From: Oceanihabitans gracilariae
GTDB lineage: Bacteria > Bacteroidota > Bacteroidia > Flavobacteriales > Flavobacteriaceae
DNA length: 64,000 nucleotides
Assembly (NCBI RefSeq): GCF_042684485.1
Contig: NZ_JBHULM010000011.1
Span: forward strand, 930,001-994,000
Reading direction: 5' to 3'
A program made the position numbers and the translations under genes. How positions within the stretch are numbered: the first letter of the stretch is position 1; every line of letters starts with the position of its first letter. Positions 26,005 through 34,581 of the stretch are shown piece after piece. The notes beneath the pieces were generated by a model. That model was not told the origin of the DNA, searched no databases, and worked only from the letters and a program-made list of their open reading frames with translations.

Positions 26005-26856
26005 TTAGTCGTTTTTTAAGACATAAATTAACGAAGAATACTCTCCAGAACGTCTTGCTTTACAATTAGAAAGAAAACCATACCAAAAAGCCTTAATAGG
26101 ATTCATAAAACCAGATTTGTATTTTTCGGAAAGCAAGCTCACATAATACGCATCAAATTTCATAGGAAGCGTTTGTACTACTTTCATATTTTCTTTAGCA
26201 AAAAGGGTATGTATCGATTTTTGATTAAAATGCCAAAGGTGTCTAGGCACATCTAAAGCAGCCCAAAAGTTTTTATAATGTGTAGCATCATAACTTTTAT
26301 AATTAGGTACAGCAATAATTAAAGATCCATTTTCTTTTAATAAACTTTTAAGCACAGAAACTTGTTCTGTTAAGTTTGGCAAATGCTCTAAAACATGCCA
26401 CAAGGTAATCACATCAAAACTTTGCTTTTTAAACTCTTGTAATTGCTCTGTAGTAAAAACAGCATTATTTGTTTTTGTATTTGCAATTGCTCTAGCTTGC
26501 TCGTTAGGTTCTATTCCAGAAACCTGCCAATTATTTTGTTGTGCTGTTTGTAAAAAATCACCTGTACCACAACCAATATCTAAAAGTGTTTTTTGAGTAG
26601 AAGAAAAAGAATTAATAAGCTTTAATTTTCTTTTTAATGAAATACCTCTAACAATATGATATACTTTTTCAAGTACATTTCTTTTAGCATCTGTATGCGA
26701 AATATAGTCTTCGGTTTTATAATACTCAGAAAGTTTTTCTTCTTTAGGTTGTGGAGTGGTTTCTAAAAAACCATAGATTTTATTTTCTATTAATTGAAAT
26801 TCTTCTCCAGAAACAGAAAAATCTTTTACTTTAAAATGGATATTATTTTCTTTCAT
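26005..26856 (-). CDS. Class I SAM-dependent methyltransferase
   Basis: This 283-residue protein has a Rossmann-type methyltransferase core with motif I DIGCGTGD (93-100), GIEPNEQAR as the acidic loop, and VITLWHVLEHLPN near 152-164. It resembles the UbiE/Methyltransf_23 group. A leading segment of about 60 residues with LETTPQPKEEKLSEYY precedes the core. The methyl acceptor is unknown. It lies next to a small lipoprotein-like gene and upstream flank of mnmG, all on the same strand. Confidence 0.85.
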   Translation of the reverse strand: MKENNIHFKVKDFSVSGEEFQLIENKIYGFLETTPQPKEEKLSEYYKTEDYISHTDAKRNVLEKVYHIVRGISLKRKLKLINSFSSTQKTLLDIGCGTGDFLQTAQQNNWQVSGIEPNEQARAIANTKTNNAVFTTEQLQEFKKQSFDVITLWHVLEHLPNLTEQVSVLKSLLKENGSLIIAVPNYKSYDATHYKNFWAALDVPRHLWHFNQKSIHTLFAKENMKVVQTLPMKFDAYYVSLLSEKYKSGFMNPIKAFWYGFLSNCKARRSGEYSSLIYVLKND

Positions 26857-26944
26857 TAGGAATAAATTCTGAAATTATTTCAGAAGGACAAATAACTATT
26901 TTTTTAATGATGGTTTCTTTTTTTTCAAAGATATTAATATGCAT
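26843..26944 (-). CDS. Possible 33-residue ORF bridging two genes
   Basis: An ATG at 26944 overlaps the end of the upstream 162-residue gene and is preceded by a purine-rich GAAGAGA. It opens 33 codons (MHINIFEKKETIIKKIV and onward to EFIPNERK). Its stop overlaps the first codons of the methyltransferase gene. The chain of overlaps and the amphipathic Lys/Glu/Ile composition suggest a translated linker gene or part of a longer original N-terminus. I recognise no family, and it could be fortuitous. Confidence 0.3.
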   Translation of the reverse strand: MHINIFEKKETIIKKIVICPSEIISEFIPNERK

Positions 26945-27422
26945 TAAAATCTCTTCGGATGGTATCTAAATATTTTGCTACAATATATCTGTAAAACGAA
27001 TTTGTACTTAAAGCATCTTCTCCGTTTTCATCCTTTACAAGAATATAAATAAACTGTTTCTTCTTCCCTTTCTTTACCAATTCAGGATCTTCCTTTTCAA
27101 AAATATAATCGGTAAAATCTACATATTGGTTTGCTTCTTCTTTTCCTAAAACACGAATAATAAATGGTACCTCTTCTATTTCAACAATAAAATGAGACGA
27201 AGAAAAACCAGGAATATCTGCAAAGCGTTCTTTTAAATATGTATTAAAAACACGTCTATTTTTATAGATTTGAAAAGTAAAAACATTTTGGCTTTTAAAG
27301 CTATCGTCCTTCTTTGTGTTTCCCTTTGTATTTCTTTCAATAATATGATATCCATTTATATCTTGAACAGACTTAATAGGAATACAAGAAGTACACACCA
27401 ATAGAAACAGAACCAATTTCAC
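26934..27422 (-). CDS. Small lipoprotein-like protein, GTG start
   Basis: This 162-residue protein of unknown family has a short hydrophobic leader LVLFLLVCTSC that looks like a lipobox at Cys 13. The rest is charged, with FTFQIYKNRRVFNTYLKERF and a Lys-rich middle. The start is a GTG. Twelve bases upstream in frame stands ATG AAA GTT TAA, so codon 4 of a longer form is a stop. Either GTG is the true start or the gene carries a nonsense mutation with restart. It lies between parS site 1 and the methyltransferase gene. Confidence 0.6.
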   Translation of the reverse strand: MKLVLFLLVCTSCIPIKSVQDINGYHIIERNTKGNTKKDDSFKSQNVFTFQIYKNRRVFNTYLKERFADIPGFSSSHFIVEIEEVPFIIRVLGKEEANQYVDFTDYIFEKEDPELVKKGKKKQFIYILVKDENGEDALSTNSFYRYIVAKYLDTIRRDFNAY

Positions 27423-27483
27423 TTAAACTTTCATAAAGTATATTTCTACCTTTTTTAAGCCTTTTTAATACAAAACAAAAACA

Positions 27484-27499
27484 TGTTCCACGTGGAACA
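27484..27499. promoter_or_regulatory. parS-like ParB-binding site 1
   Basis: TGTTCCACGTGGAACA is a perfect 16-bp palindrome that matches the bacterial parS consensus, differing from the classic TGTTTCACGTGAAACA by symmetric T-to-C/A-to-G changes. It lies in the gap just downstream of mnmG. An identical copy is on the other side of the gene. Confidence 0.88.
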
Positions 27500-27530
27500 C
27501 TAATTACTTTTCTACTATAAAAGAAGAAAA

Positions 27531-29402
27531 TTATCTTCCCATATATACCAGTAAAACAGAAATATCATTTGGTGAAACACCACTTATTCTAGATGCTTGT
27601 GCAATAGAAGTTGGTTGAATGTTTTTAAGTTTTTCACGCGCTTCTAAACTCATAGATTTTATTTGAGAGTAATCAAAATTTTCAGGAATCTTTACATACT
27701 CTAACCTATTTAATTTATCAGCATTCAGTTTTTCTTTAGCAATATATCCAGCGTATTTTACCTGAATTTCTGTTTGCTCTATAATTTCATTATCTAGATT
27801 ATGCTCTTGAATATAATCCTCAACTGCTTTAAATTTTCTAACATCATCAATAGTAATATTAGGTCTAGAATACAACTTAAACATCTTATCGGATTGTTTA
27901 ACTAATGCCGAATTTTTAGATTCTAAAACAGGATTTGCTTCTGCTGGTTGCACACTTGTTTCTCTAAAAAACTGAACAAACTTTGCTGCTTCTTCATGTT
28001 TTTCTTCCATACGTTTTAAACGTTTTTCACTTGCTAAACCAAGTTCAAAACCTTTAGGTGTTAAACGTAAATCTGCATTATCTTGGCGTAATAATGTTCT
28101 ATATTCTGCACGAGAAGTAAACATTCTATATGGCTCTTCTGTACCTTTTGTAATTAAGTCATCAATTAAAACACCTATATACGCTTCATCTCTTTGTAGT
28201 GTAAAAGTATCTTTTTCACTTACTTTTAAACTAGCATTTATTCCTGCCATTAAACCTTGAGAAGCTGCTTCTTCATAACCTGTAGTTCCATTAATTTGAC
28301 CAGCAAAATACAAGCCTTCTACAAGCTTAGTTTCTAAAGTATGCTTTAACTGTGTTGGCGGAAAATAATCATATTCTATAGCATAACCTGGTCTAAAGAA
28401 TTTTACATTTTCAAAACCAGCTACAGAACGTAAGGCTTTAAATTGTACATCTTCTGGTAAAGAAGTTGAAAAACCATTAATATAATATTCAACCGTATTC
28501 CAACCTTCTGGCTCTACAAATAATTGATGTCTATCTTTATCTGCAAAACGATTTATTTTATCTTCAATAGAAGGGCAATATCTAGGACCTAAACTTTTAA
28601 TTCTACCATTAAACATAGGAGAACGATCAAAGCCTTCACGAAGTAAATCATGCACCTTTTCACTAGTGTATGACATATGACAAGAACGTTGTTTTGTCAA
28701 AGGTTTTGTAATATCTAAATACGAGAATTTTTCAGGATCAACATCTCCTGGTTGTTCTACCATTTTAGAAAAATCTAAAGAACGACCATCTACTCTTGGT
28801 GGTGTTCCAGTTTTCATTCTACCAGATTCAAAACCTAATTGAACGAGTTGTTCTGTAATTCCTGTTGCAGCTTTTTCTCCTGCTCTACCACCTCCAAAAT
28901 TCTTATCTCCAATATGGATTAAACCATTCAAGAAAGTACCATTGGTAAGTACTACAGATTTAGCTTTAATTTCTACACCTAAAGAAGTTTTTATACCAAC
29001 AACTTTATGGTTTTCTACTAACAATCCAGCAACCATTTCTTGATAGAAATCTAAGTTTTTAGTTTGCTCTAATAACAATCTCCAATCTTCTGCAAAACGC
29101 ATTCTATCACTTTGCACTCTAGGACTCCACATTGCAGGTCCTTTAGATTTATTAAGCATTTTAAACTGTATAGCAGAAGTATCACTTACTATACCAGAGT
29201 AACCTCCAAGCGCATCAATTTCACGCACTATTTGCCCTTTAGCAATTCCTCCCATAGCAGGATTGCAAGACATCTGTGCAATATTTTGTAGGTTCATGGT
29301 AATAAGCAACGTTTTGCTTCCCATGTTTGCTGCTGCAGCTGCTGCTTCACTTCCTGCGTGACCAGCTCCAACAACGATAACATCATATACTTCGTTAAAC
29401 AT
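27531..29402 (-). CDS. mnmG: tRNA uridine-5-carboxymethylaminomethyl modification enzyme
   Basis: This 623-residue FAD protein (GidA) acts with MnmE to modify uridine 34 in the wobble position of certain tRNAs. It has the FAD-binding GAGHAGSEAA (12-21), the family signature GPRYCPSIEDKI, and NGTTGYEEAASQGL near the middle. Full length is normal. Two parS-like sites flank it, one on each side. gidA is a classic neighbour of the replication origin in many bacteria. No mnmE is in the window. Confidence 0.98.
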   Translation of the reverse strand: MFNEVYDVIVVGAGHAGSEAAAAAANMGSKTLLITMNLQNIAQMSCNPAMGGIAKGQIVREIDALGGYSGIVSDTSAIQFKMLNKSKGPAMWSPRVQSDRMRFAEDWRLLLEQTKNLDFYQEMVAGLLVENHKVVGIKTSLGVEIKAKSVVLTNGTFLNGLIHIGDKNFGGGRAGEKAATGITEQLVQLGFESGRMKTGTPPRVDGRSLDFSKMVEQPGDVDPEKFSYLDITKPLTKQRSCHMSYTSEKVHDLLREGFDRSPMFNGRIKSLGPRYCPSIEDKINRFADKDRHQLFVEPEGWNTVEYYINGFSTSLPEDVQFKALRSVAGFENVKFFRPGYAIEYDYFPPTQLKHTLETKLVEGLYFAGQINGTTGYEEAASQGLMAGINASLKVSEKDTFTLQRDEAYIGVLIDDLITKGTEEPYRMFTSRAEYRTLLRQDNADLRLTPKGFELGLASEKRLKRMEEKHEEAAKFVQFFRETSVQPAEANPVLESKNSALVKQSDKMFKLYSRPNITIDDVRKFKAVEDYIQEHNLDNEIIEQTEIQVKYAGYIAKEKLNADKLNRLEYVKIPENFDYSQIKSMSLEAREKLKNIQPTSIAQASRISGVSPNDISVLLVYMGR

Positions 29403-29471
29403 GTAATTATACCTTTAAATCGAATTTATATTATACTTTATATTCTTATAAAACTACAAGAATGATAACAG

Positions 29472-29487
29472 TGTTCCACGTGGAACA
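29472..29487. promoter_or_regulatory. parS-like ParB-binding site 2
   Basis: This second exact copy of TGTTCCACGTGGAACA is extended to an 18-bp palindrome (29471-29488) by flanking G and C. It lies in the gap upstream of the mnmG start, 1,988 bp from site 1. ParB nucleation sites are usually found near oriC. Confidence 0.88.
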
Positions 29488-29532
29488 CTTCTATTTTAAA
29501 ACTAAATAGTCTGCAAATATACAACGAAACTT

Positions 29533-29949
29533 CTAATCTTGAGACAATTGCTCTAAGTAGAAATTTTCTTTGCTTCGCATGATTTTAGCATCCTCATCTG
29601 TTTTGTCCTTATAACCACAATAATGTAAAACACCATGAACAATTACTCGATGTAGTTCTTCATTAAAAGTCACCTTAAAATCATTAGCATTATCTGCTAC
29701 TCTTTCTGTTGAAATGAAAATATCTCCTTGTAATATTTTTCCTATGGAGTAATCAAAACTAATAATATCTGTTAAGGTATCGTGATTTAAAAATTCTACA
29801 TTTAATTTATATAAATAGTCATCATCACAAAAAACATAATTGATCTCCTCTTCTTTGCATCCTTCTGAAGCAATAACAGAAGAAATCCATGCTGCTATTT
29901 TCGTTTCGTTTTCTAATTGAAAATCGTTCTCGTAATTAAAATTAATCAT
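29533..29949 (-). CDS. ybeY: rRNA maturation endoribonuclease
   Basis: This 138-residue zinc-dependent RNase acts in 16S rRNA processing and ribosome quality control. The metal site is HGVLHYCGYKDKT: the two His are present, and the third ligand, His in E. coli, is replaced by Asp, as in other Bacteroidetes members. The N-terminal strand-rich part and NHDTLTDIISFD are conserved. It overlaps the DUF4175 gene by eight bases and is therefore probably translated with it. Confidence 0.95.
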   Translation of the reverse strand: MINFNYENDFQLENETKIAAWISSVIASEGCKEEEINYVFCDDDYLYKLNVEFLNHDTLTDIISFDYSIGKILQGDIFISTERVADNANDFKVTFNEELHRVIVHGVLHYCGYKDKTDEDAKIMRSKENFYLEQLSQD

Positions 29950-32900
29950 TGTTTTGTTTAAAATACTCTTGTACTTTCTTTTTATAAATAGACTGCAAAG
30001 GTAAGCTTTGTCTATTTAATATTTCGGTAGTGTTGAAATATTGTTTTGCGGTAGGAATGCTATTATTAGTATTATTATCAAATTGTTTGTTATTACTTTG
30101 AGATTCTCTTTTTTCTTCTTGACCTTGTTGAAAGGTTGCTTGTTCTAATTTAAGCAACTGATGTTTTAAATTCATCATCTTTTCCATGGTCTGTTTAGTA
30201 AAACCTTTGTTTAATAAATCTAATTCAATTTCTTCCATTTGTTTTACCAAATTACTACCTAATCCAGACTTACCTTCTTTAGCTAATCGATCTTGTAAGG
30301 CTTGACGTATTTGTTGTTGTTGTTGGTAAATTCTAAACAATTCTCCATTTAATTCTTCGCTATTACCTTCTCCTGATTTTTGTTCGCCATCACCATTTTT
30401 TCCTTTATTACCATCGCCATTTTCTTTTCCATTTTCACCTTCCTTTCCCTTGTTACTTTCACCAGATTCTCCTTTTTTTCCTTCTCCCATTTTACCTTGC
30501 ATTTCTTTAGCAAGCTGTTCTTGACTTTTAATAATATCTGGAAGTCCACCATCTCCTCCTTCACCTGCACCAGGTTTTGGTTGTCCTTGACCTCCTTGCC
30601 CTTGACCACTCATTTGCATTTGCATATTATCTAAAGCATTGCTTAAAAAATTAGCAAGATTATTTGCTGAAGTAATGGTGTATTGCTGGCTAGAAACACC
30701 TTTATAAATTTGATTTTCTGAAAACTCTTCAAGCGATTTATCTACATTATAAAACACCTCTCCTATTTCTTTATTTACCTTTTCTGAAATTTTTGGTTGA
30801 CGTAAAGAAAGAGCAAACAAACTATCATCTATATGCGAAAAATGCTCTCTTAAATTATGTTGTTTACGTAAATACGAAGCATACATATTATGATTAATTT
30901 CTATGCCTTTAAACTGCTTCATTAATTTTTCTTGATCAAAAGAAAAGAGTAATAAATTATCAAGTATTTGACGTAACATCTCAACATCTTCTGCTAACTG
31001 TTCACCACCAGAAGAAGCCATACTTGCTTGCATTTGTTGGCTCATTTTTTTCATTTTTTTAGCGGCTTGCTTTTGCTTTTTCTGTGCTTGACTTTGGCTT
31101 GCTTGTTTTTGATCTTGGTCTTGACTATTTTGTTTTTCTTCTAAATTATCTGAAGCTTCTTGTTGATCTTGTTTTACGTTTTCTTCTTCCTTAGTATCTC
31201 TTTCTATTTTTTCAGGACGTTTTAATGCATTGTTTTCTTTTTGCAATGCATCCATCTCTTTTTGAAATTCTTCAAATTCTTTATTGATGGCATCTTGCTT
31301 TTCTTTGGTGTTTTCTTCTGGAGATGCTTCCGAAAGTTGCTCTTGTTTTTTAGCCAACTTTTCTAATTCTTGTTGTAGCTTTTCTAATTTTTTTGCTACG
31401 TAGTATTTTTTAGTCAGTTCTAATAACTGCTCTAAACTACGTTCTTGATTTTTATTTTGTTTGGCTAACTTTTCTAATTTTTCGCTCAGCTCTTCTTTGT
31501 CTAATTTTTCTCTTAATTTCTCTAACTCCTCCAAGAGTTTCTCATCTTTTTGAAGCTGTTCTTCATTTTCTTTTAAACGTTGCTTTAAATCGTCTTTAAA
31601 TGCGTCATTTTGCTTTTCTTGCTGAAATTTTTCTAAATTTTCTTTAAGCTTTTTATTAAAGCTCTTCATCATCTCTTCTTGTTCTTTTTGACGCTTTATA
31701 AAATTATCTAATTTACGTTTGTCATTAAAACTTAAGGTGGTTTTTTCTTTTTGGTTTTTTGAAAGTTGTTCTAGCTCTTTATCGCGTTCTTCCATTTTTT
31801 CAAGAGACTTATTTAGTTCTTGAATTGTTTGCTTTTGTTCCTGTAACTGTTTTTGTTCTTCTTCTTCTTGTGTTAATTTTCTGTAAGAAAATACTTCGCT
31901 TTTTGTGCTTTTAAAATGATGAATAGCATCATTATCAAAAACCTGAAAAAATAAATCATAAGAGATACCTTCCGTAATTTCTAAATTATTTGGAAACGCA
32001 GTTATAAAATCTGCCACGTTAGATGTAGAAATAGGAATATTTTCTATGCGTTTTTCTGCTTCATTTTCTGAAGGATAATACACCAATTGTAACTTTTTTA
32101 ATCCGTAATCATCACTTACTTGTCCGTAAAAATAAAGTGTTTGTTGGTCTAAACTATCTACTTTCATTTGTATGTTTAGCTCAGGATATTCATCTTTAAT
32201 AACATCAATACTAAAAGCTAAATTCTCATAATCTTTTAAGTTTTTATTACTAGTAGTAAGATTATATTTTAAATTATTATATACTTTTTTTGATGCTGTA
32301 AACACTCCTGCATCAGCAGTAAACCTCATAGTATCTTTAGCATATAAATGCACTTGATCTGTAGCTTTTGTTTTTAATTTCCAGGTCACTTTAGTGCCTT
32401 GTGGTACTATGGCATTTCCTGTACTTTTAAGGGTTTGGTTTTGTTTTTTGGTATGGTTAGGATAGTCTAAAACCATATCAAAACTCAATAAAGTTGGTGC
32501 TTCTATTACCTGTAATGTGTAAGGTTTAGAAGTAACATTATTAGCTACCAATTGAAAACTAATATCTTTTTTAGGTTTACTAATGACATACTCAAAAGTA
32601 CCAACGGCTTTTTGTTGTAAAAAATAAGTCTCGTTATTATAAGTGATTTGTACATTTTCTGGTTGTACCTCTCCTACTGTTTTAATAAAAAGAGTGAAAT
32701 CTTTATTTTCTGTAGCTTGTAAATCATCATTAATTACAAAAAACTGAAATGGTGCAGGTGGTTCATAAGCCGTTTTATAATTTACAACTCTTTTGTAGCT
32801 ATCACTAAACCAATTAAAATGCCCAGAAACCGAAACTAAAAGCAGAATAAAAAGAGGTATTGCTGCATATTTTAAATACTTGGTATTCTTTTTAAAATTT

Positions 32901-33331
32901 ACCGCTAACTTAAAAGGTATAGGTTGTAATGCTTCCGATTTTTGTTCGATACTTGCTAAAAGTAATTCGGATTGTTCTGAAGATTGCTTTAACTGAAGCA
33001 CATTAAGCAACTTATCATTAACTTCAGGAAAGTGATTTCCTATTATTTGCGAAGCTTCTTCATAATTAATCCCTTTTTGAAGTTTAAACAACTTTGCTAA
33101 AGGAATAGCTATAAATTTAGCAAACAACAAGATTTCAACCACCACAAACAACCAAAATAAAATGGTTCTTCCTGAGGAACTTAACCATAAAAAATGCTCA
33201 ATAAGTAAGGTTAATAAAAAATACAATAAGCCTATACTAAAAAATAGAATGGTACCTTTAATGAGTTCATTAGTGTAATATTTACTAATAAACGCTTCAA
33301 GTTTTAACTGTATGTTTTTAAAATTGCGCAA
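29942..33331 (-). CDS. DUF4175 family membrane protein with long coiled coil
   Basis: This 1,129-residue protein has membrane helices near residues 20-40, 55-75 and about 150-168. A beta-rich extracytoplasmic part follows, then a very long Lys/Glu/Gln coiled coil (about 490-760). Next comes a Gly/Glu/Lys/Asn low-complexity segment (about 905-990) and a helical end. This is the DUF4175 family of Bacteroidetes, whose function is unknown. It overlaps ybeY by eight bases. The repetitive composition explains long open frames on the opposite strand here. Confidence 0.85.
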   Translation of the reverse strand: MRNFKNIQLKLEAFISKYYTNELIKGTILFFSIGLLYFLLTLLIEHFLWLSSSGRTILFWLFVVVEILLFAKFIAIPLAKLFKLQKGINYEEASQIIGNHFPEVNDKLLNVLQLKQSSEQSELLLASIEQKSEALQPIPFKLAVNFKKNTKYLKYAAIPLFILLLVSVSGHFNWFSDSYKRVVNYKTAYEPPAPFQFFVINDDLQATENKDFTLFIKTVGEVQPENVQITYNNETYFLQQKAVGTFEYVISKPKKDISFQLVANNVTSKPYTLQVIEAPTLLSFDMVLDYPNHTKKQNQTLKSTGNAIVPQGTKVTWKLKTKATDQVHLYAKDTMRFTADAGVFTASKKVYNNLKYNLTTSNKNLKDYENLAFSIDVIKDEYPELNIQMKVDSLDQQTLYFYGQVSDDYGLKKLQLVYYPSENEAEKRIENIPISTSNVADFITAFPNNLEITEGISYDLFFQVFDNDAIHHFKSTKSEVFSYRKLTQEEEEQKQLQEQKQTIQELNKSLEKMEERDKELEQLSKNQKEKTTLSFNDKRKLDNFIKRQKEQEEMMKSFNKKLKENLEKFQQEKQNDAFKDDLKQRLKENEEQLQKDEKLLEELEKLREKLDKEELSEKLEKLAKQNKNQERSLEQLLELTKKYYVAKKLEKLQQELEKLAKKQEQLSEASPEENTKEKQDAINKEFEEFQKEMDALQKENNALKRPEKIERDTKEEENVKQDQQEASDNLEEKQNSQDQDQKQASQSQAQKKQKQAAKKMKKMSQQMQASMASSGGEQLAEDVEMLRQILDNLLLFSFDQEKLMKQFKGIEINHNMYASYLRKQHNLREHFSHIDDSLFALSLRQPKISEKVNKEIGEVFYNVDKSLEEFSENQIYKGVSSQQYTITSANNLANFLSNALDNMQMQMSGQGQGGQGQPKPGAGEGGDGGLPDIIKSQEQLAKEMQGKMGEGKKGESGESNKGKEGENGKENGDGNKGKNGDGEQKSGEGNSEELNGELFRIYQQQQQIRQALQDRLAKEGKSGLGSNLVKQMEEIELDLLNKGFTKQTMEKMMNLKHQLLKLEQATFQQGQEEKRESQSNNKQFDNNTNNSIPTAKQYFNTTEILNRQSLPLQSIYKKKVQEYFKQNND

Positions 33332-33464
33332 TGTATAACTGTTTAACTCACTAAACTACAATAATAATTTTAACTAGAAATATTGAAATTTGGTAACATT
33401 CTGTTAATTTTAAAAAGAATTACAAAGATTTTTGCCATTACGGAAACCTCATAAAGTACTATTA

Positions 33465-34511
33465 ATGAAAGATTTTAAATATTTAGCTGCGTTTTCTATT
33501 CCGTTAATGGCTTTTTTAGGTGTGTATTTTAAAGGAATATTTACTTATTTGGTACCTGTTTATGCTTTTATATTTTTACCCATTTTAGAAATGAGTTTTC
33601 CTATAGATGCTAGCAATTTAGATGCAGAAGCTGTAGCTAGTAAGCTAAAAAACAACATATTTGATTGGTTGTTATATTTAAATCTACCCATAGTTTTTAC
33701 ATTAGTTTTTATTAGTTTAAACACAGTAGCAAGTCAAAAATTAGAAACCTATGAATTTATAGGTATTCTAGTTTCTTTAGGAATTGTTTTGGCTATTAAT
33801 GGTATTAATGTTGCGCATGAACTTGGCCACAGACAAACTACCAACGAACGTTTTTTAGGCAAAGCCTTGCTCTTACCATCTTTATACATGCATTTTTATA
33901 TAGAGCATAATTTTGGACATCATTTACATGTTGCAACACCTGAAGATCCTGCAACTGCAAGGTATAACCAAACCATTTATTCATTTTGGTTTACCTCTAC
34001 TATTAGACAATATTTTAAGTCGTGGAAAATTCAAAAAAAGCTTTTAAAAAATAATAACAAGTCCTTTTTTTCTATTAAAAATGATATGTTTTGGTATACT
34101 ATTTTTCAAATTAGCTATTTGGTTTTGGTATATCTATTTTTTTCAAATACAGGATTAATTTTTGCAATAGCAGCTGCAACTGTTAGTTTTATAATGTTAG
34201 AAACGGTTAACTATATTGAGCATTATGGCTTGCTTCGTTTAAAAACAAAATCGGGAAGATATGAGCGTTTACAAAAAATACATTCCTGGAACTCTAACCA
34301 TATTATTGGCAGAATTGTTTTGTATGAATTAACCAGACATAGTGACCATCATTATAAAACAACCAAAAAATATCAGATTTTAGATTGCCATAAAGAGAGT
34401 CCGCAAATGCCATATGGCTACCCAACCTCTATGTTAATTTCATTATTTCCTCCGCTTTGGTTTAAAATCATGAATAAACGTATACCAAAAGAGATGCTTA
34501 CAACTTTATAA
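33465..34511 (+). CDS. AlkB-type alkane/fatty acid hydroxylase
   Basis: This 348-residue integral membrane di-iron protein has about six helices. It carries the His boxes of the AlkB branch: HELGHR (about 118-123), EHNFGHH (about 147-153), NYIEHYGL (about 248-255) and a final HSDHH (about 297-301). Family members hydroxylate terminal carbons of alkanes or related lipids using rubredoxin. No rubredoxin gene is adjacent. I choose the ATG at 33465; an in-frame TTG at 33432 lies in promoter-like sequence (TTTTTG). Alkane or lipid substrate cannot be decided from sequence. Confidence 0.87.
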   Translation: MKDFKYLAAFSIPLMAFLGVYFKGIFTYLVPVYAFIFLPILEMSFPIDASNLDAEAVASKLKNNIFDWLLYLNLPIVFTLVFISLNTVASQKLETYEFIGILVSLGIVLAINGINVAHELGHRQTTNERFLGKALLLPSLYMHFYIEHNFGHHLHVATPEDPATARYNQTIYSFWFTSTIRQYFKSWKIQKKLLKNNNKSFFSIKNDMFWYTIFQISYLVLVYLFFSNTGLIFAIAAATVSFIMLETVNYIEHYGLLRLKTKSGRYERLQKIHSWNSNHIIGRIVLYELTRHSDHHYKTTKKYQILDCHKESPQMPYGYPTSMLISLFPPLWFKIMNKRIPKEMLTTL

Positions 34512-34530
34512 AAAACTTCTAGCATCTAAT

Positions 34531-34560
34531 TTTTGTCTTATGGCTTTATAACTATCTTTG
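34531..34560 (+). promoter_or_regulatory. Bacteroidetes-type promoter for gltX
   Basis: TTTG (34532-34535), 17 bases, then TATCTTTG (34553-34560) matches the Bacteroidetes -33/-7 consensus with correct spacing. It lies 21 bases before the gltX ATG at 34582. It is the best complete promoter I could find in the window. Confidence 0.75.
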
Positions 34561-34581
34561 CACTTTCAAATTAAAAATAAC

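Noticed and set aside
30349..30634. Long open frames on both strands within the DUF4175 gene
   Set aside because: They arise from the low-complexity Gly/Glu/Lys/Asn codons of the DUF4175 protein, and their products look like biased composition without a domain.
33432..33464. TTG start for the AlkB gene giving 11 extra residues
   Set aside because: The stretch contains promoter-like TTTTTG and does not look like coding sequence. The ATG at 33465 opens a normal hydrophobic N-terminus.
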